A stretch of DNA of 64,000 nucleotides from an uncultured Paludibaculum sp. (GCF_963665245.1 NZ_OY762269.1:434001-498000), one strand, 5' to 3'; counted from the stretch's first letter, positions 8,818 to 17,386 are shown. Numbers and translations are program-made. The notes: generated from the sequence alone by a model not told the origin.

Positions 8818-9489
8818 TCACGCTACCGGCGCCGTGATGGTGAACAGCGCGCCCGCGGAATCCTTCCGGTTCTCCGCCGTTACGGTGCCGCCGCACTGCT
8901 GCGTGATGCTGTGGACAATGTGGAGCCCCAGCCCACCGTGTTTGGTGCGCGTCGAGAAGCGCGGCTTGAAGATCTTGCCCAGAATAGCGTCGGGGATGCC
9001 CGGGCCGTTGTCTCTGACCAGCATTTCCACGAGTCCGTCGCCGAGTCGGGCGACCACCTCAATCTCGCCGCCGCCGTTTTCCTTCATGGCCTGGGCGGCG
9101 TTGAGGAAGAGGTTCATGAAGACTCGCTCCCAGTCGCTGGGGTCGCCCTGAAGACTCAGGCCGGCCGGCACCTTGCGAACCACCTTCACCTTGGTGCCGG
9201 GCAGGTGCGTGAGGAAGTCCTGCAGGAATGTCGCGGCACGCTCGACGATGAGATCCAGTTCCGGGCCTGAGCGGCTCTGATCGGCGTAGAGGCCGACGAT
9301 GCGGCGGCCGCGCTCGACGCTGCGGTGGATGGCCTGGGCCATGGCGCGCCACTTGGGGTCATCGGACACAAGTTCGGCGGCTTCAGAGATCGTCTCGAAG
9401 ACGTTGTTGAGGTCGTGGACCAGGCCGGCCAGAGTCAGGTCGCTACTCGGATTGGGATCGTCCACTGCCGGGGTCTCGCCAGCGCGCAT
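8818..9489 (-). CDS. Minimal histidine kinase (DHp + HATPase only)
   Basis: A 223-residue protein made almost entirely of a transmitter. The phospho-acceptor block is 'LAGLVHDLNNVFETI' (His near residue 25), with N box 'NLFLNAAQAM', G1 'DNGPGIPDAI', F box 'FKPRFSTRTKHG' and G2 'GLGLHIVHSI'. It lacks a sensor domain, membrane helices and receiver. Its ATG overlaps the stop of aroA as TGATG, so it is translated by coupling with aroA. It may work with another sensor protein or with the hybrid kinase converging on it at 7293-8801; this is inference. Confidence 0.85.
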   Translation of the reverse strand: MRAGETPAVDDPNPSSDLTLAGLVHDLNNVFETISEAAELVSDDPKWRAMAQAIHRSVERGRRIVGLYADQSRSGPELDLIVERAATFLQDFLTHLPGTKVKVVRKVPAGLSLQGDPSDWERVFMNLFLNAAQAMKENGGGEIEVVARLGDGLVEMLVRDNGPGIPDAILGKIFKPRFSTRTKHGGLGLHIVHSITQQCGGTVTAENRKDSAGALFTITAPVA

Positions 9490-10769
9490 CAGGAAATGAT
9501 CCCTCGCAGTGTACTCCAGAATTCCGGGAAACTCACCGATGCGGCTTCCGATCCATTGATCGTTACGGGCCCGTCGGAACGCAGGGCTGCGATGGCGAAG
9601 GCCATGGCGATGCGGTGGTCGTGATAGCTCTCGACTTCGGCCGAGTGGAACGACTGACCGCCGGGGATGTGAAAGCCGTCAGGCGTGGTTTCGATGGTGA
9701 CGCCCATCTTGCGCAGGTTGGTGGCGACGGTCTCGATGCGGTCCGACTCCTTGATGCGCAGTTCGGCGGCGTCGCGGACAGTGAGGCCATCGGCGCTGAC
9801 GGCGCCCAGCACGGCCAGGACGGGGATCTCGTCGATCAACGCGGCCGCCCAGTGCTTCTCGATCACGCCGCCTTTCAGCTTGGAGCCCCGCACCAGCAGG
9901 TCGCCGCGCGGCTCGCCGTTGCTCATGCGCATTTCGAGGATCTTCACATCAACGCCGGTGGAGGCAAGGAACTCGATGAGAGTGGCGCGGGTGGGGTTGA
10001 GGCCGACGTCCTGGAGGACGAGTTTCGAGCCGGGGACGATGGCTCCGGCCACCAGGAAGAAGGCGGCGGAGGAGAGATCGCCGGGGACGGTGAGGTCGCG
10101 GGCTTCCAGGCGTGCGGGGCCTTTCACACGGGCCCAACCCCGGCCGGTCTCCAGATCGACGCCGAACTCGCGCAGTGCCACTTCGGTGTGGTCGCGCGTG
10201 GTGGCCGGCTCATGAACCGTGGTCTCGCCATTCGCCGTCAGGCCGGCAAGCAGAACGCAGCTTTTCACCTGTGCGCTGGCGACAGGCAGAGTGTAGTCGA
10301 TGGGCTTCAGCGCGGCGCCCTGGATCTCCAGCGGCGGGAACTTGCCGTCGCGGGCCGTCAGCGTGGCGCCCATTTGAGTCAGCGGACCCATGATGCGCTG
10401 CATCGGGCGCTGCGACAAGCTGGCGTCCCCGATGAGACGGCTGGTGAACGGTTGACCGGCCAGTAGACCCGAGATCATGCGAATGGTGGAGCCCGAGTTG
10501 CCCGCATCCAGGTCGGTAGACGGCGCCTGCCAGCCATGCAGGCCGCGCCCGTGGACCTTGACCTCGCGTCCGTCGATCTCGACCTCTATGCCGAGGGAGC
10601 GTACGCAGCCAAGCGTGGAGTGGCAGTCGGCTCCGGAGGAGTAGTTGTGAATGACGGACGTGCCTTCAGCCACCGCGGCCAACATGCCATAGCGGTGCGA
10701 AATGGACTTGTCGCCGGGCAGGATGACCCTGCCTTCCAGGGCGCCGCCCGGGGTGATGATTTCTTTCAT
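9489..10769 (-). CDS. aroA: 3-phosphoshikimate 1-carboxyvinyltransferase (EPSP synthase)
   Basis: EPSP synthase joins shikimate-3-phosphate and phosphoenolpyruvate in the sixth step of the shikimate pathway, in the cytoplasm. The family motifs are all present: 'PGDKSISHR' near the N-terminus, 'LDAGNSGSTIRMISGLLAGQP', the loop 'RIKESDRIE' and 'HDHRIAMAFAIAAL' near the C-terminus. I start it at the ATG at 10769 ('MKEIITPGGALEG'), the normal family N-terminus, with GGAAAG upstream. An in-frame ATG at 10814 would add 15 residues unlike the family and overlap the gene before it. It sits between a small secreted protein gene (22 bp upstream) and the coupled kinase. Confidence 0.95.
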   Translation of the reverse strand: MKEIITPGGALEGRVILPGDKSISHRYGMLAAVAEGTSVIHNYSSGADCHSTLGCVRSLGIEVEIDGREVKVHGRGLHGWQAPSTDLDAGNSGSTIRMISGLLAGQPFTSRLIGDASLSQRPMQRIMGPLTQMGATLTARDGKFPPLEIQGAALKPIDYTLPVASAQVKSCVLLAGLTANGETTVHEPATTRDHTEVALREFGVDLETGRGWARVKGPARLEARDLTVPGDLSSAAFFLVAGAIVPGSKLVLQDVGLNPTRATLIEFLASTGVDVKILEMRMSNGEPRGDLLVRGSKLKGGVIEKHWAAALIDEIPVLAVLGAVSADGLTVRDAAELRIKESDRIETVATNLRKMGVTIETTPDGFHIPGGQSFHSAEVESYHDHRIAMAFAIAALRSDGPVTINGSEAASVSFPEFWSTLRGIIS

Positions 10770-10791
10770 AGGTGTTTCTTTCCGACGTTCC

Positions 10792-11187
10792 TCATTCGAT
10801 GGGGAACGGTCCATTCCTGGTTAGTTCGATCCAGCGCTCCAGCCGGGTCTGGCATTCGAGTCGAATAGAGATGGCGCGCGCCGGGAACGGGGTCTCCAGG
10901 CTGATCTCTGTTTCCTCGCCGGGCTCGATGTCGGTCGCATCGAGATCGGCCTTGCGGGTGGCGACTACCTGCTTGCCCGGACCCATGAAGTGGATGACGA
11001 GCACTGCATTCCTGATCGCGTTCTCGCCGTCGTTCTTGAACTTGCCGTCGAGCAGAATCGTATCCTCGCGGCGCGCGGCCTTGAACTCAACGACATTGAG
11101 GAGTGCTCCCTTCTGCTTGCGCTGGTCCTGCGCCACGCACAAGAATAAGGAGGCTAGCGTGATGAACGCGAGCAACCACCATTTCAT
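10792..11187 (-). CDS. Small secreted beta-sandwich-like hypothetical protein
   Basis: A 131-residue protein with a signal peptide ('MKWWLLAFITLASLFLCVAQ') and a single domain of beta-type stretches: 'TILLDGKFKNDGENAIRNAVLVIHFMGPGKQVVATRKADLD' and 'EPGEETEISLETPFP'. The pattern of 'new/dissimilar' strands around 'KNDGENAIRNAVLVIHF' resembles FxLYD/DUF3426-like domains that bind at the cell envelope; I am not certain of the family. It leads the aroA unit, 22 bp before aroA, and is divergent (38 bp) from the asparaginase-like gene. Confidence 0.65.
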   Translation of the reverse strand: MKWWLLAFITLASLFLCVAQDQRKQKGALLNVVEFKAARREDTILLDGKFKNDGENAIRNAVLVIHFMGPGKQVVATRKADLDATDIEPGEETEISLETPFPARAISIRLECQTRLERWIELTRNGPFPIE

Positions 11188-11225
11188 AAAGTTTCAGTGT
11201 AGCGAACGCGAGAGGGGGTCTTCCG

Positions 11226-12332
11226 ATGCGGAGACGGGATTGGTTGTTGTCGAGTGCCGCTCTACCCATGGCGGCGCAGGCGATGCAGGGTGCGCCGAAG
11301 AACATAGTCATCTCCAGCGCCAATGGCCGGCTGGCCTGCGAGCGGGCCATTGCGGTGATCCAGAGAGGCGGCGACACGCTGGAAGCGGTGGTGCAAGGCG
11401 TCACTATCGTGGAAGACGACCCGAACGACACGAGCGTGGGCTACGGCGGGCTGCCCAACGAGGAAGGTGTCGTGGAACTGGACGCATGCGTGATGCACGG
11501 ACCCACCGGACGCGCCGGATCCGTAGCTGGCTTGCGCAACATCAAGAACGCCGCACGGCTGGCCAAGTTGGTGATGGAAAACACCGATCACGTGATGCTC
11601 GCCGGCGAGGGCGCCACCCGCTTTGCCAAAGCCTGGGGCATGCCAGAGATCAATATGCTGACCGAGAAGGCCCGGCTGGCGTGGATGGCCTGGAAGCAGT
11701 CGCTGCGGGACGCCGACAACCACAACAACTGGACCGACGGGTTGGATGCTCCGGATGCGAAGCCGACGGCGCGGCTGCGGCGAGCATTCCCGGAAGCGAC
11801 GGACGATGACATCCAATGGGCGATGTGGATGGCCAAGCATCCGCCGACGGGCACCATCAACTGTCTGGCGCTGAATACGAAGGGCGAGATGTCGGGCACG
11901 ACGACCACCAGCGGTCTGGCGTGGAAGATTCCTGGGCGTATCGGGGATTCGCCAATCGTCGGAGCCGGTTGCTTCGTCGACCAGGAGGTGGGCGCGGCCG
12001 GCTCCACCGGGCGCGGTGAGGAGAACATCCGCATTGCCGGCGCACATACGATTGTCGAGAACATGCGGCACGGCATGGAGCCGAAGGACGCGTGTCTGGA
12101 CGCGCTGAAGCGGATCGCGAAGAACTACAAGAACGACGCAAAGAAGCTGGATCAGTTCGACATCAACTTCTATGCGTTGCGTAAGGATGGCGTGCACGCG
12201 GGCGGGTCGTTGTGGAACGGCCGGATCCGTCGCGACGGCTATATGGCGTCGTTCCAGTATGCAGTGAACGACGGCGGCGGGCAGTCGCGCCTCGAGAATT
12301 GTGTGTATCTGCTGGAACGGAAGAAGGGTTAG
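11226..12332 (+). CDS. N(4)-(beta-N-acetylglucosaminyl)-L-asparaginase family Ntn-hydrolase, Tat-exported
   Basis: A 368-residue member of the asparaginase-2/glycosylasparaginase family. Such enzymes cleave the GlcNAc-Asn bond or related amides after autocatalytic cleavage frees an N-terminal Thr. The likely nucleophile is the Thr in 'PPTGTINCLALNTKGEMSGTTTTSGLAWK' (near residue 213). The substrate-loop features 'KIPGRIGDSPIVGAGCFVD' and 'GSTGRGEENIR' follow. The N-terminus 'MRRRDWLLSSAALPMAAQA' is a Tat-type signal, so it should act in the periplasm. It is transcribed alone, divergent from the aroA unit. Confidence 0.85.
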   Translation: MRRRDWLLSSAALPMAAQAMQGAPKNIVISSANGRLACERAIAVIQRGGDTLEAVVQGVTIVEDDPNDTSVGYGGLPNEEGVVELDACVMHGPTGRAGSVAGLRNIKNAARLAKLVMENTDHVMLAGEGATRFAKAWGMPEINMLTEKARLAWMAWKQSLRDADNHNNWTDGLDAPDAKPTARLRRAFPEATDDDIQWAMWMAKHPPTGTINCLALNTKGEMSGTTTTSGLAWKIPGRIGDSPIVGAGCFVDQEVGAAGSTGRGEENIRIAGAHTIVENMRHGMEPKDACLDALKRIAKNYKNDAKKLDQFDINFYALRKDGVHAGGSLWNGRIRRDGYMASFQYAVNDGGGQSRLENCVYLLERKKG

Positions 12333-12343
12333 CGACATAGCCG

Positions 12344-12394
12344 TCAGCAATCAGCTTCCAGCCGTCAGCTACACCGGTGTGGGCTGATTGCTGA
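12344..12394. repeat. Inverted repeat TCAGCAATCAGC / GCTGATTGCTGA
   Basis: Two exact 12-nt complementary arms (12344-12355 and 12383-12394) are separated by 27 nt that themselves contain a further CCGTCAGCT. The element lies just past the asparaginase-like gene and may act as a terminator hairpin or be a copy of a dispersed intergenic repeat. Confidence 0.6.
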
Positions 12395-12448
12395 TCGCTG
12401 AGAGCTACCGCCGATACCTGCGCGAACTTCTGGAACCAGGAGTTAAGC

Positions 12449-13195
12449 TCAGCAGAACGCGGCGAGCACCTTGCGCGGGTCGTTCGGCTCGCGCAGGCGG
12501 ATCACAAACAGAGCGAGACGCATCAGCGGGCCGGGTTTCAGCATGAACCGGCCCAGGTTCTCGACGAATGTGTCGATTTCCGCGATCCGGCGGGCAAGTC
12601 CATCCGCGTCGAGCCGGACCAGTCCCGTTGCATTCTCCCAGGCCAGTGCGCGGGCTTTCCAGATGGAGAACTCGATCAGCCGGTCGTCCGTGCGGCCGCC
12701 GACCTTGTCCAGAATCCAGATCCAGGGCGAGACGCTGCCAATGCAGTCCGTCACCTCCTGGACCATGGAAAAGAGAATCGCGTTGATCTCGTTGAAGTCG
12801 TGGTGCAGTGATTCGAGTTCCGCGGCCGGGCAGACTTCGGCCGCCGCGATGCCAAGGTCCAGGTTGATGTGGGCATTCATGCCGGCCAGCAGGTGCTGGA
12901 GGATCACGGGCGCCCAACACTCGCCAGCCTCGAAAGCGGCCCGCCACGACCCGGTGACAGGGCGATCATTCCGCCAGTCTTCATAGGCATCCAGGTAGCG
13001 GTTGGCGAAGGCGACGTCCAGGCGCTCCATGCGGGGGCCGTCGTCAAAACGGCCGTTGGCAATGCCCACTTTTACCTGTGCTGTGACCTTGCGGTAGAGG
13101 GCGGGGAAGTAGCCCAGGTAGGAGCTAGAGGCCTCCGGTGATTGCAGAATGGCGTCGAGCCGGGCGAGGACTTCATCGATGGTTTTGGCCGGCAT
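12449..13195 (-). CDS. DUF5995 family protein
   Basis: A soluble, mainly helical 248-residue protein matching the DUF5995 pattern: 'RFDDGPRMERLDVAFANRYLDAYEDWR', 'GSWRAAFEA' and 'LQHLLAGMNAHINLDLGIAAAEV', followed by 'LHHDFNEINAIL'. The conserved His and Asp residues in 'GMNAHINLDLG' and 'LHHDFNEIN' could form a metal site; no function is established that I know. It lies 25 bp after the NRAMP-like gene on the same strand and is probably the third gene of that operon. Confidence 0.7.
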   Translation of the reverse strand: MPAKTIDEVLARLDAILQSPEASSSYLGYFPALYRKVTAQVKVGIANGRFDDGPRMERLDVAFANRYLDAYEDWRNDRPVTGSWRAAFEAGECWAPVILQHLLAGMNAHINLDLGIAAAEVCPAAELESLHHDFNEINAILFSMVQEVTDCIGSVSPWIWILDKVGGRTDDRLIEFSIWKARALAWENATGLVRLDADGLARRIAEIDTFVENLGRFMLKPGPLMRLALFVIRLREPNDPRKVLAAFC

Positions 13196-13220
13196 GAGGT
13201 TGTTGGGGCGGTGGACCAGG

Positions 13221-14477
13221 CTACTGGCCTGCCATCATATCCCGGATCGTCAGCAGCACCAAGGCGCAGGTGAGGCCGATGATCAGAATCACCGACAGCC
13301 AGCCCACCACGTTGTACATGGTGCTGTTCTTCCATTTCTTCATGAGCCGCTCTTTGTTGATCAGCAGGATCATGAAGATGAGGACGAACGGCAGTAATGC
13401 CCCATTCAGCACCTGGCTGAGGAGGATCATCTTGACCAGCGGGAAGTTGGGCAGCAGGATGACGCCGCCGCCGATGACGATGAGCAGAGTGAAGAGCCAA
13501 TAGAAGATGGGCGCCTCGTTGAATCGCTTGTTGACGCCCGATTCGAAGCCCATGCCCTCGCAGACCGTGTACGCCGTGGAGAGCGGAAGAATGCAGGCGG
13601 CGAACAGCGAAGCGTTGAAGAGGCCGGCGCAGAACAGGAGAACGGCGTAAGGGCCAAACGGTGCAAGGCCCTTGGCGGCATCGGTGGCGTCGGTGATGTC
13701 GCGTGGGCGGACGGAATGGATGGCGCCGGCGCAGGCCACGATGATGAAGAACGCGATGACGGACATCGCGATACAACCCACCACAACCTCAATGCGGCTT
13801 TCCGCGTAATCCTTGGCGCTGATGCCCTTCTCGACGACAGCGGCCTGGAGGTAGAACTGCATCCACGGCGCGACCGAGGTCCCCACCATGCCGATGAGCA
13901 TGGTCAGGTAGCCTTCATCCAGCATCAGGACGGGCTTGACGCTGTTGATGGCCGCCTCTTTCCAATCGGGCTTAACGAGGATTCCGGAGACGATGTAGCA
14001 GACGTACAGGGCCGTGGCGAAGAGGAAGACCTTCTCCACCCGGTCATAAGTGCCCTTGACAATGAGCAGCCACACGCCCAGCGCCGCGAGTGGGACGGAT
14101 ATGTAGCGGCTGATATGGAACAACTCCAACGCGCTGGCGACGCCTGCGAAGTTGGCCATCACGTTCGTAAGGTTGGCGAGCACCAGCACGGCCATGAGGA
14201 AGAACGTGGTCCGCAGGCCGAACTCTTCCCGTATGAGATCGGACAGGCCCTTGCCGGTGACCGCGCCCATGCGCGAACCCATCTCCTGTGTCACGACCAA
14301 CAGGATGGTGATGGGTGCCAAGGTCCACAGCGGCAGGTAGCCATACTTGGCGCCGGCCTGGGAGTAGGTGAAGATGCCGCCCGCGTCGTTGTCGACCATG
14401 GCCGTGACAAAGCCCGGGCCGATGACCGAGAAGAAGATCAGGATGTGGTATTTCAGCCGCTTGAGCAACTGCATCAA
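13221..14477 (-). CDS. NRAMP (SLC11)-family divalent metal transporter, NRMT/magnesium-type motifs
   Basis: A 418-residue inner-membrane protein with about 11 hydrophobic helices. Helix 1 reads 'MVDNDAGGIFTYSQAGAKYGY' in place of the canonical D-P-G-N motif of Mn/Fe NRAMPs. The helix-6 region reads 'GTSVAPWMQFYLQAAVVEKG' in place of M-P-H. From general knowledge, loss of these two motifs marks NRAMP-related magnesium transporters, so Mg2+ is the most likely substrate. The gene overlaps by 4 bp (ATGA) the upstream gene for a soluble MgtE-N/CBS protein, which supports Mg2+ as the ion. Mn2+ cannot be excluded from sequence alone. Confidence 0.85.
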   Translation of the reverse strand: MMQLLKRLKYHILIFFSVIGPGFVTAMVDNDAGGIFTYSQAGAKYGYLPLWTLAPITILLVVTQEMGSRMGAVTGKGLSDLIREEFGLRTTFFLMAVLVLANLTNVMANFAGVASALELFHISRYISVPLAALGVWLLIVKGTYDRVEKVFLFATALYVCYIVSGILVKPDWKEAAINSVKPVLMLDEGYLTMLIGMVGTSVAPWMQFYLQAAVVEKGISAKDYAESRIEVVVGCIAMSVIAFFIIVACAGAIHSVRPRDITDATDAAKGLAPFGPYAVLLFCAGLFNASLFAACILPLSTAYTVCEGMGFESGVNKRFNEAPIFYWLFTLLIVIGGGVILLPNFPLVKMILLSQVLNGALLPFVLIFMILLINKERLMKKWKNSTMYNVVGWLSVILIIGLTCALVLLTIRDMMAGQ

Positions 14478-15721
14478 CGCTGCCTCAGCACCGAGATGAT
14501 GTCATCGGCCGTCACCACGCCGGCCATGCGTCCTTCTTCATCCACCACGGGCAGAGTCAGCAGGTTGTATTTATCGAAGAGCTCGACCACCCGGTCGGAT
14601 TTTTCACCAACCGGCACTTTGATCACGTCGTCCTGCACAAGCTCACTCAGCTTGCGTGTTGGCCGGGCCAGAAAGACACGAGCCACCGGCAGCGCGGCCT
14701 TGAGCCGTTCGTCCAGATCGGTGAGAAATAGAGTGTTCAGGGTGTCCGCCAGTTCCTGGTTATGGCGCAGAGCATCCAGCGCATCGGAGACCGTGGCGTC
14801 CTCGTGGATGGCGACGAAAGCGGTGTTCATCATGCCGCCGGCCGTGTCTTCGTCGTATTCCAGCAATTCCTCCACGTCCGCTTTGGGCTCGCCTTCCATC
14901 TCCTCGAGGATCTCTTCGGAGGTCTCCCGTTCCAGTTCGGCCAGGACGTCGGCCGCCTCGTCCGGGTCCATCTCTTCCAGAATATCGGCCGCCTTTTCGG
15001 TCTCGAGGGACTCGATGATCTGGGCCTGGATATCGGGCTCCATCTCAGAGAGGGCATCGGCGGCGGTTTCCGTGTCGATGGCCTCAAAGATCGCCTCGCG
15101 GTCCTCGGGGCTGAGGTCCTCCACGATGTCGGCCAGGTCGGCCGGGTGCATCTCTTCGAGAAGCGTGAGGTCAATGTTGAGCCGGAGGCGCCGCTGGGGG
15201 TCGGGCTCCAGGATGTTGCAGAGCTCCCAACGGATGGAATTCACAGGGATGTAGTGCTGTAGTTGGCGCACGGCGCGGCGTGGCAGCACGCCCTGGACCA
15301 GTCGGCGGAAGACACTGCGGATCCCGATGTCGACTTCCAGGACGTGGAGAACATCGCGTTGCGCCTCCCGCCGGATGTCGAAGGTGATGTCCGTGACACG
15401 CACCACCTTGCGGCCCTGGGCATCAATGATCTGCTGGTCGAGCAGGTCCCGGACCAGGCGGAGGACGTACTCGTCCTCGTGGTAGGGGATGAGGTGTTCG
15501 TCGCTGAGGAAGATGCCGTCCAGGGTGATGGATTCGACCTGGTCGTAGCGGACCGACACCCAGGTATAGCCGCCGCCACCGCTCAGCAGAATCCGTTCAA
15601 TGCGGATCGGATGCACCACGGGCACTAGCGCGGCATCGCGCACTCGTCCCAGCACTCGGCGCTTCAGATCATAGACCTTCAGCCCAAGCAGTTCTGTGAG
15701 ATAGAGAAGTCTTTCCGCCAT
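14474..15721 (-). CDS. PRC-barrel + MgtE N-domain + CBS-pair protein without MgtE channel domain
   Basis: A soluble 415-residue protein. Residues about 1-165 form two PRC-barrel-like beta units ('LTELLGLKVYDLKRRVLGRV', 'IIDAQGRKVVRVTDITFDI'). Residues about 180-285 are the acidic MgtE_N superhelix, with repeated units such as 'LHPADLADIVEDLSPEDREAIFEAID'-type blocks ('MEPDIQAQIIESLETEKAADILEEMDPDEAADVL'). Residues about 295-412 are a CBS pair ('MMNTAFVAIHEDATVSDALDAL', 'LPVVDEEGRMAGVVTADDIISVL'). In MgtE these two modules sense Mg2+ and gate the channel; here the membrane channel is absent. Overlap with the NRAMP gene suggests that it senses the ion for that transporter. Confidence 0.85.
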   Translation of the reverse strand: MAERLLYLTELLGLKVYDLKRRVLGRVRDAALVPVVHPIRIERILLSGGGGYTWVSVRYDQVESITLDGIFLSDEHLIPYHEDEYVLRLVRDLLDQQIIDAQGRKVVRVTDITFDIRREAQRDVLHVLEVDIGIRSVFRRLVQGVLPRRAVRQLQHYIPVNSIRWELCNILEPDPQRRLRLNIDLTLLEEMHPADLADIVEDLSPEDREAIFEAIDTETAADALSEMEPDIQAQIIESLETEKAADILEEMDPDEAADVLAELERETSEEILEEMEGEPKADVEELLEYDEDTAGGMMNTAFVAIHEDATVSDALDALRHNQELADTLNTLFLTDLDERLKAALPVARVFLARPTRKLSELVQDDVIKVPVGEKSDRVVELFDKYNLLTLPVVDEEGRMAGVVTADDIISVLRQR

Positions 15722-15873
15722 CCGCCATCGCTGCCTCCAGGCTTCCTTCCACTATCCCGCAGGGGCCTTGGCCGTGGCAATCAACAGGGTGCAAAAAGAA
15801 CGCCGCACGGCGGGACTTTGGGTCCGCGCCGGGCGGCGCGTGCTGGCGACCGCGAGGAAGGATGTCGAACGGG

Positions 15874-16797
15874 TTACTTGGGCGGAGCCTGTTCGCCGGT
15901 GATCTTCGACAGCGCCGTGGTGCCCATCATGCCTCCGAGGCCCATGGTTTCCACAGCTGAGGACGGGACAATCACCATCGAGCCCTTCTCCTTGATGGCT
16001 TCGTACAGCATGTTCATGGCGCGCAGGTGGAGAGCAATGGGGTTGTCCCGGTAGAGCTCCGCCGCCTGGGCGAACTTCTCTGAGATCTCGGTCTCCGCCG
16101 TACCCAGGATGATGCGGGCATGGCGCTCGCGCTGGGCTTGCGCTTCCCGTGACATGGCATCCTGCAACTCCTGCGGGATCTGGACGTCTCGAATCTCTAC
16201 GCTCTGCACCGTGACGCCCCAGGGATTGGTCTTCTCGTCGAGGATGCGCTGCAGTTCCTTGCCCAGTACTTCACGATCGGTGAGCATCTCCGTGAGCATG
16301 TGGCGGCCAATCGATTCGCGCAGCGCGGTCTGGGCGCTCAAAGTAATGGCGCTAAAGAAGTTTTCCACTTCCAGAATGGACTTTTCGGCATTCCACACCA
16401 CCCAGAACACGATGGCGTCAACGAACACCGGCACGGCGTCCCGTGTCAACGACGACTCGGCCTTCACATCCGTCACCCGGATGCGCTGATCGATGAAATC
16501 GCTAAGCTGGTCGATGATGGGGACGATGGTGAAGATGCCCGGACCTTTCAGGCCCTGGTACTTGCCCAGTCGCAGGACCGCGACGCGTTCCCATTGCTGC
16601 GCCACCTTGATGGCGAGGAGGAAATAGACGCCGATCAGCGCAAATACGGGCATGGGTACGGCCGACTTCAGGGCGGCGGAGAGACCCACCCCCAGAAGGA
16701 TGCAAATGACTAACACGGCCACGCCGATCGTGCTGACGGGCTGTGCACGCACCACGCTCGAGCCGCTGGAGCTGAACGAAATTCCCTTGGGAAACAT
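15874..16797 (-). CDS. Slipin / stomatin-like SPFH-domain membrane protein
   Basis: A 307-residue protein with two N-terminal hydrophobic helices ('IGVAVLVICILLGVGLSAAL', 'VPMPVFALIGVYFLLAIKVA'), then an SPFH/band-7 domain. This starts 'WERVAVLRLGKYQGLKGPGIFTIVP' and continues through 'TRDAVPVFVDAIVFWVVWNAEKSILEVENF' and 'NPWGVTVQSVEIRDVQIPQELQDAMSREAQAQRERHARI', the hallmark of slipins. Such proteins oligomerise on the inner membrane and organise membrane microdomains. An AGGAG site overlaps the stop of the 48-residue membrane peptide gene before it, so the two are likely coupled. The gene is the last of a GntR-peptide-slipin unit. The C-terminus ends 'SKITGEQAPPK'. Confidence 0.85.
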   Translation of the reverse strand: MFPKGISFSSSGSSVVRAQPVSTIGVAVLVICILLGVGLSAALKSAVPMPVFALIGVYFLLAIKVAQQWERVAVLRLGKYQGLKGPGIFTIVPIIDQLSDFIDQRIRVTDVKAESSLTRDAVPVFVDAIVFWVVWNAEKSILEVENFFSAITLSAQTALRESIGRHMLTEMLTDREVLGKELQRILDEKTNPWGVTVQSVEIRDVQIPQELQDAMSREAQAQRERHARIILGTAETEISEKFAQAAELYRDNPIALHLRAMNMLYEAIKEKGSMVIVPSSAVETMGLGGMMGTTALSKITGEQAPPK

Positions 16798-16803
16798 ATA
16801 CTT

Positions 16804-16950
16804 CTATCTCCTTGCTACCTGCCTGACCGACATTTCGAGTAACTGCTCGCTGGCGAGCTCGAAGATCACACGGCGAGCCTGGACCAAGTCCATAACACCG
16901 ATGGCGATGACCATCCACGCCGCCAACCACACGGCGCATCTGCCGAACAT
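16804..16950 (-). CDS. 48-residue single-pass membrane peptide
   Basis: A short frame starting 'MFGRCAVWLAAWMVIAIGVM' and ending 'EMSVRQVARR'. Residues 6-20 are hydrophobic enough for one membrane helix; the rest is an amphipathic charged tail. It has a near-perfect AGGAGG site 8 nt before the ATG, better than most genes here. It fits exactly between gntR (stop 21 nt upstream) and the slipin gene (ATG 6 nt downstream). These facts argue for a real gene. Function is unknown; it could be a small partner of the slipin or the output of the GntR-controlled operon. Confidence 0.7.
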   Translation of the reverse strand: MFGRCAVWLAAWMVIAIGVMDLVQARRVIFELASEQLLEMSVRQVARR

Positions 16951-16971
16951 CTCTCTATCCTCCTGAGCCTG

Positions 16972-17376
16972 TTAAGTTTCAGGCTCGTTGTCGGGCAGCA
17001 GCTCGGTGAGTCGCCCGATCAGTTCGCGAACGCTGAAGCCCTCTGATCCGGCCCGCGCCGCACACTCGGCGGCCAACCGGCTCAGCCTCGTTTCGTGTTG
17101 CACCTGGTCCCTCTCGACTCGATTGAGCGAGACGAAGGTGCCCAAACCCTGCTGCGTCGAGAGCGTGCCGCGGATTTCGAGTTCGCGGTAAGCGCGCATC
17201 ACCGTGTTGGGATTAATGGCCAGGTCCACGGCGACCTGGCGCACTGTCGGAAGCTGGTCGCCCCCCAGCAGAGTTCCGGAGGCGATGGCCAGTTGAACCT
17301 GGTCAATCAGTTGTCGATAGACCGGAACGCCGGTGGCGTTGTCCAATCGAAACCGGAATGGCTCTGACTTGCTCAT
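16972..17376 (-). CDS. GntR-family transcriptional regulator, YtrA type
   Basis: A 134-residue regulator with the winged-helix of GntR proteins: 'PVYRQLIDQVQLAIASGTLLGGDQLPTVRQVAVDLAINPNTVMRAYRELEIRGTLSTQQGLGTFV' (about residues 18-82), followed by a short helical tail. The short C-terminal part is typical of the YtrA subfamily, which usually represses its own operon of membrane-protein genes. It leads the operon with the membrane peptide and slipin. The promoter just upstream carries repeats that are likely its operator. Confidence 0.9.
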   Translation of the reverse strand: MSKSEPFRFRLDNATGVPVYRQLIDQVQLAIASGTLLGGDQLPTVRQVAVDLAINPNTVMRAYRELEIRGTLSTQQGLGTFVSLNRVERDQVQHETRLSRLAAECAARAGSEGFSVRELIGRLTELLPDNEPET

Positions 17377-17386
17377 CTAGTAAGTT

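Noticed and set aside
9615..10466. 283-residue plus-strand frame opposite aroA
   Set aside because: aroA is certain by motif; the opposite frame is Gly/Asp/Ala-rich shadow text.
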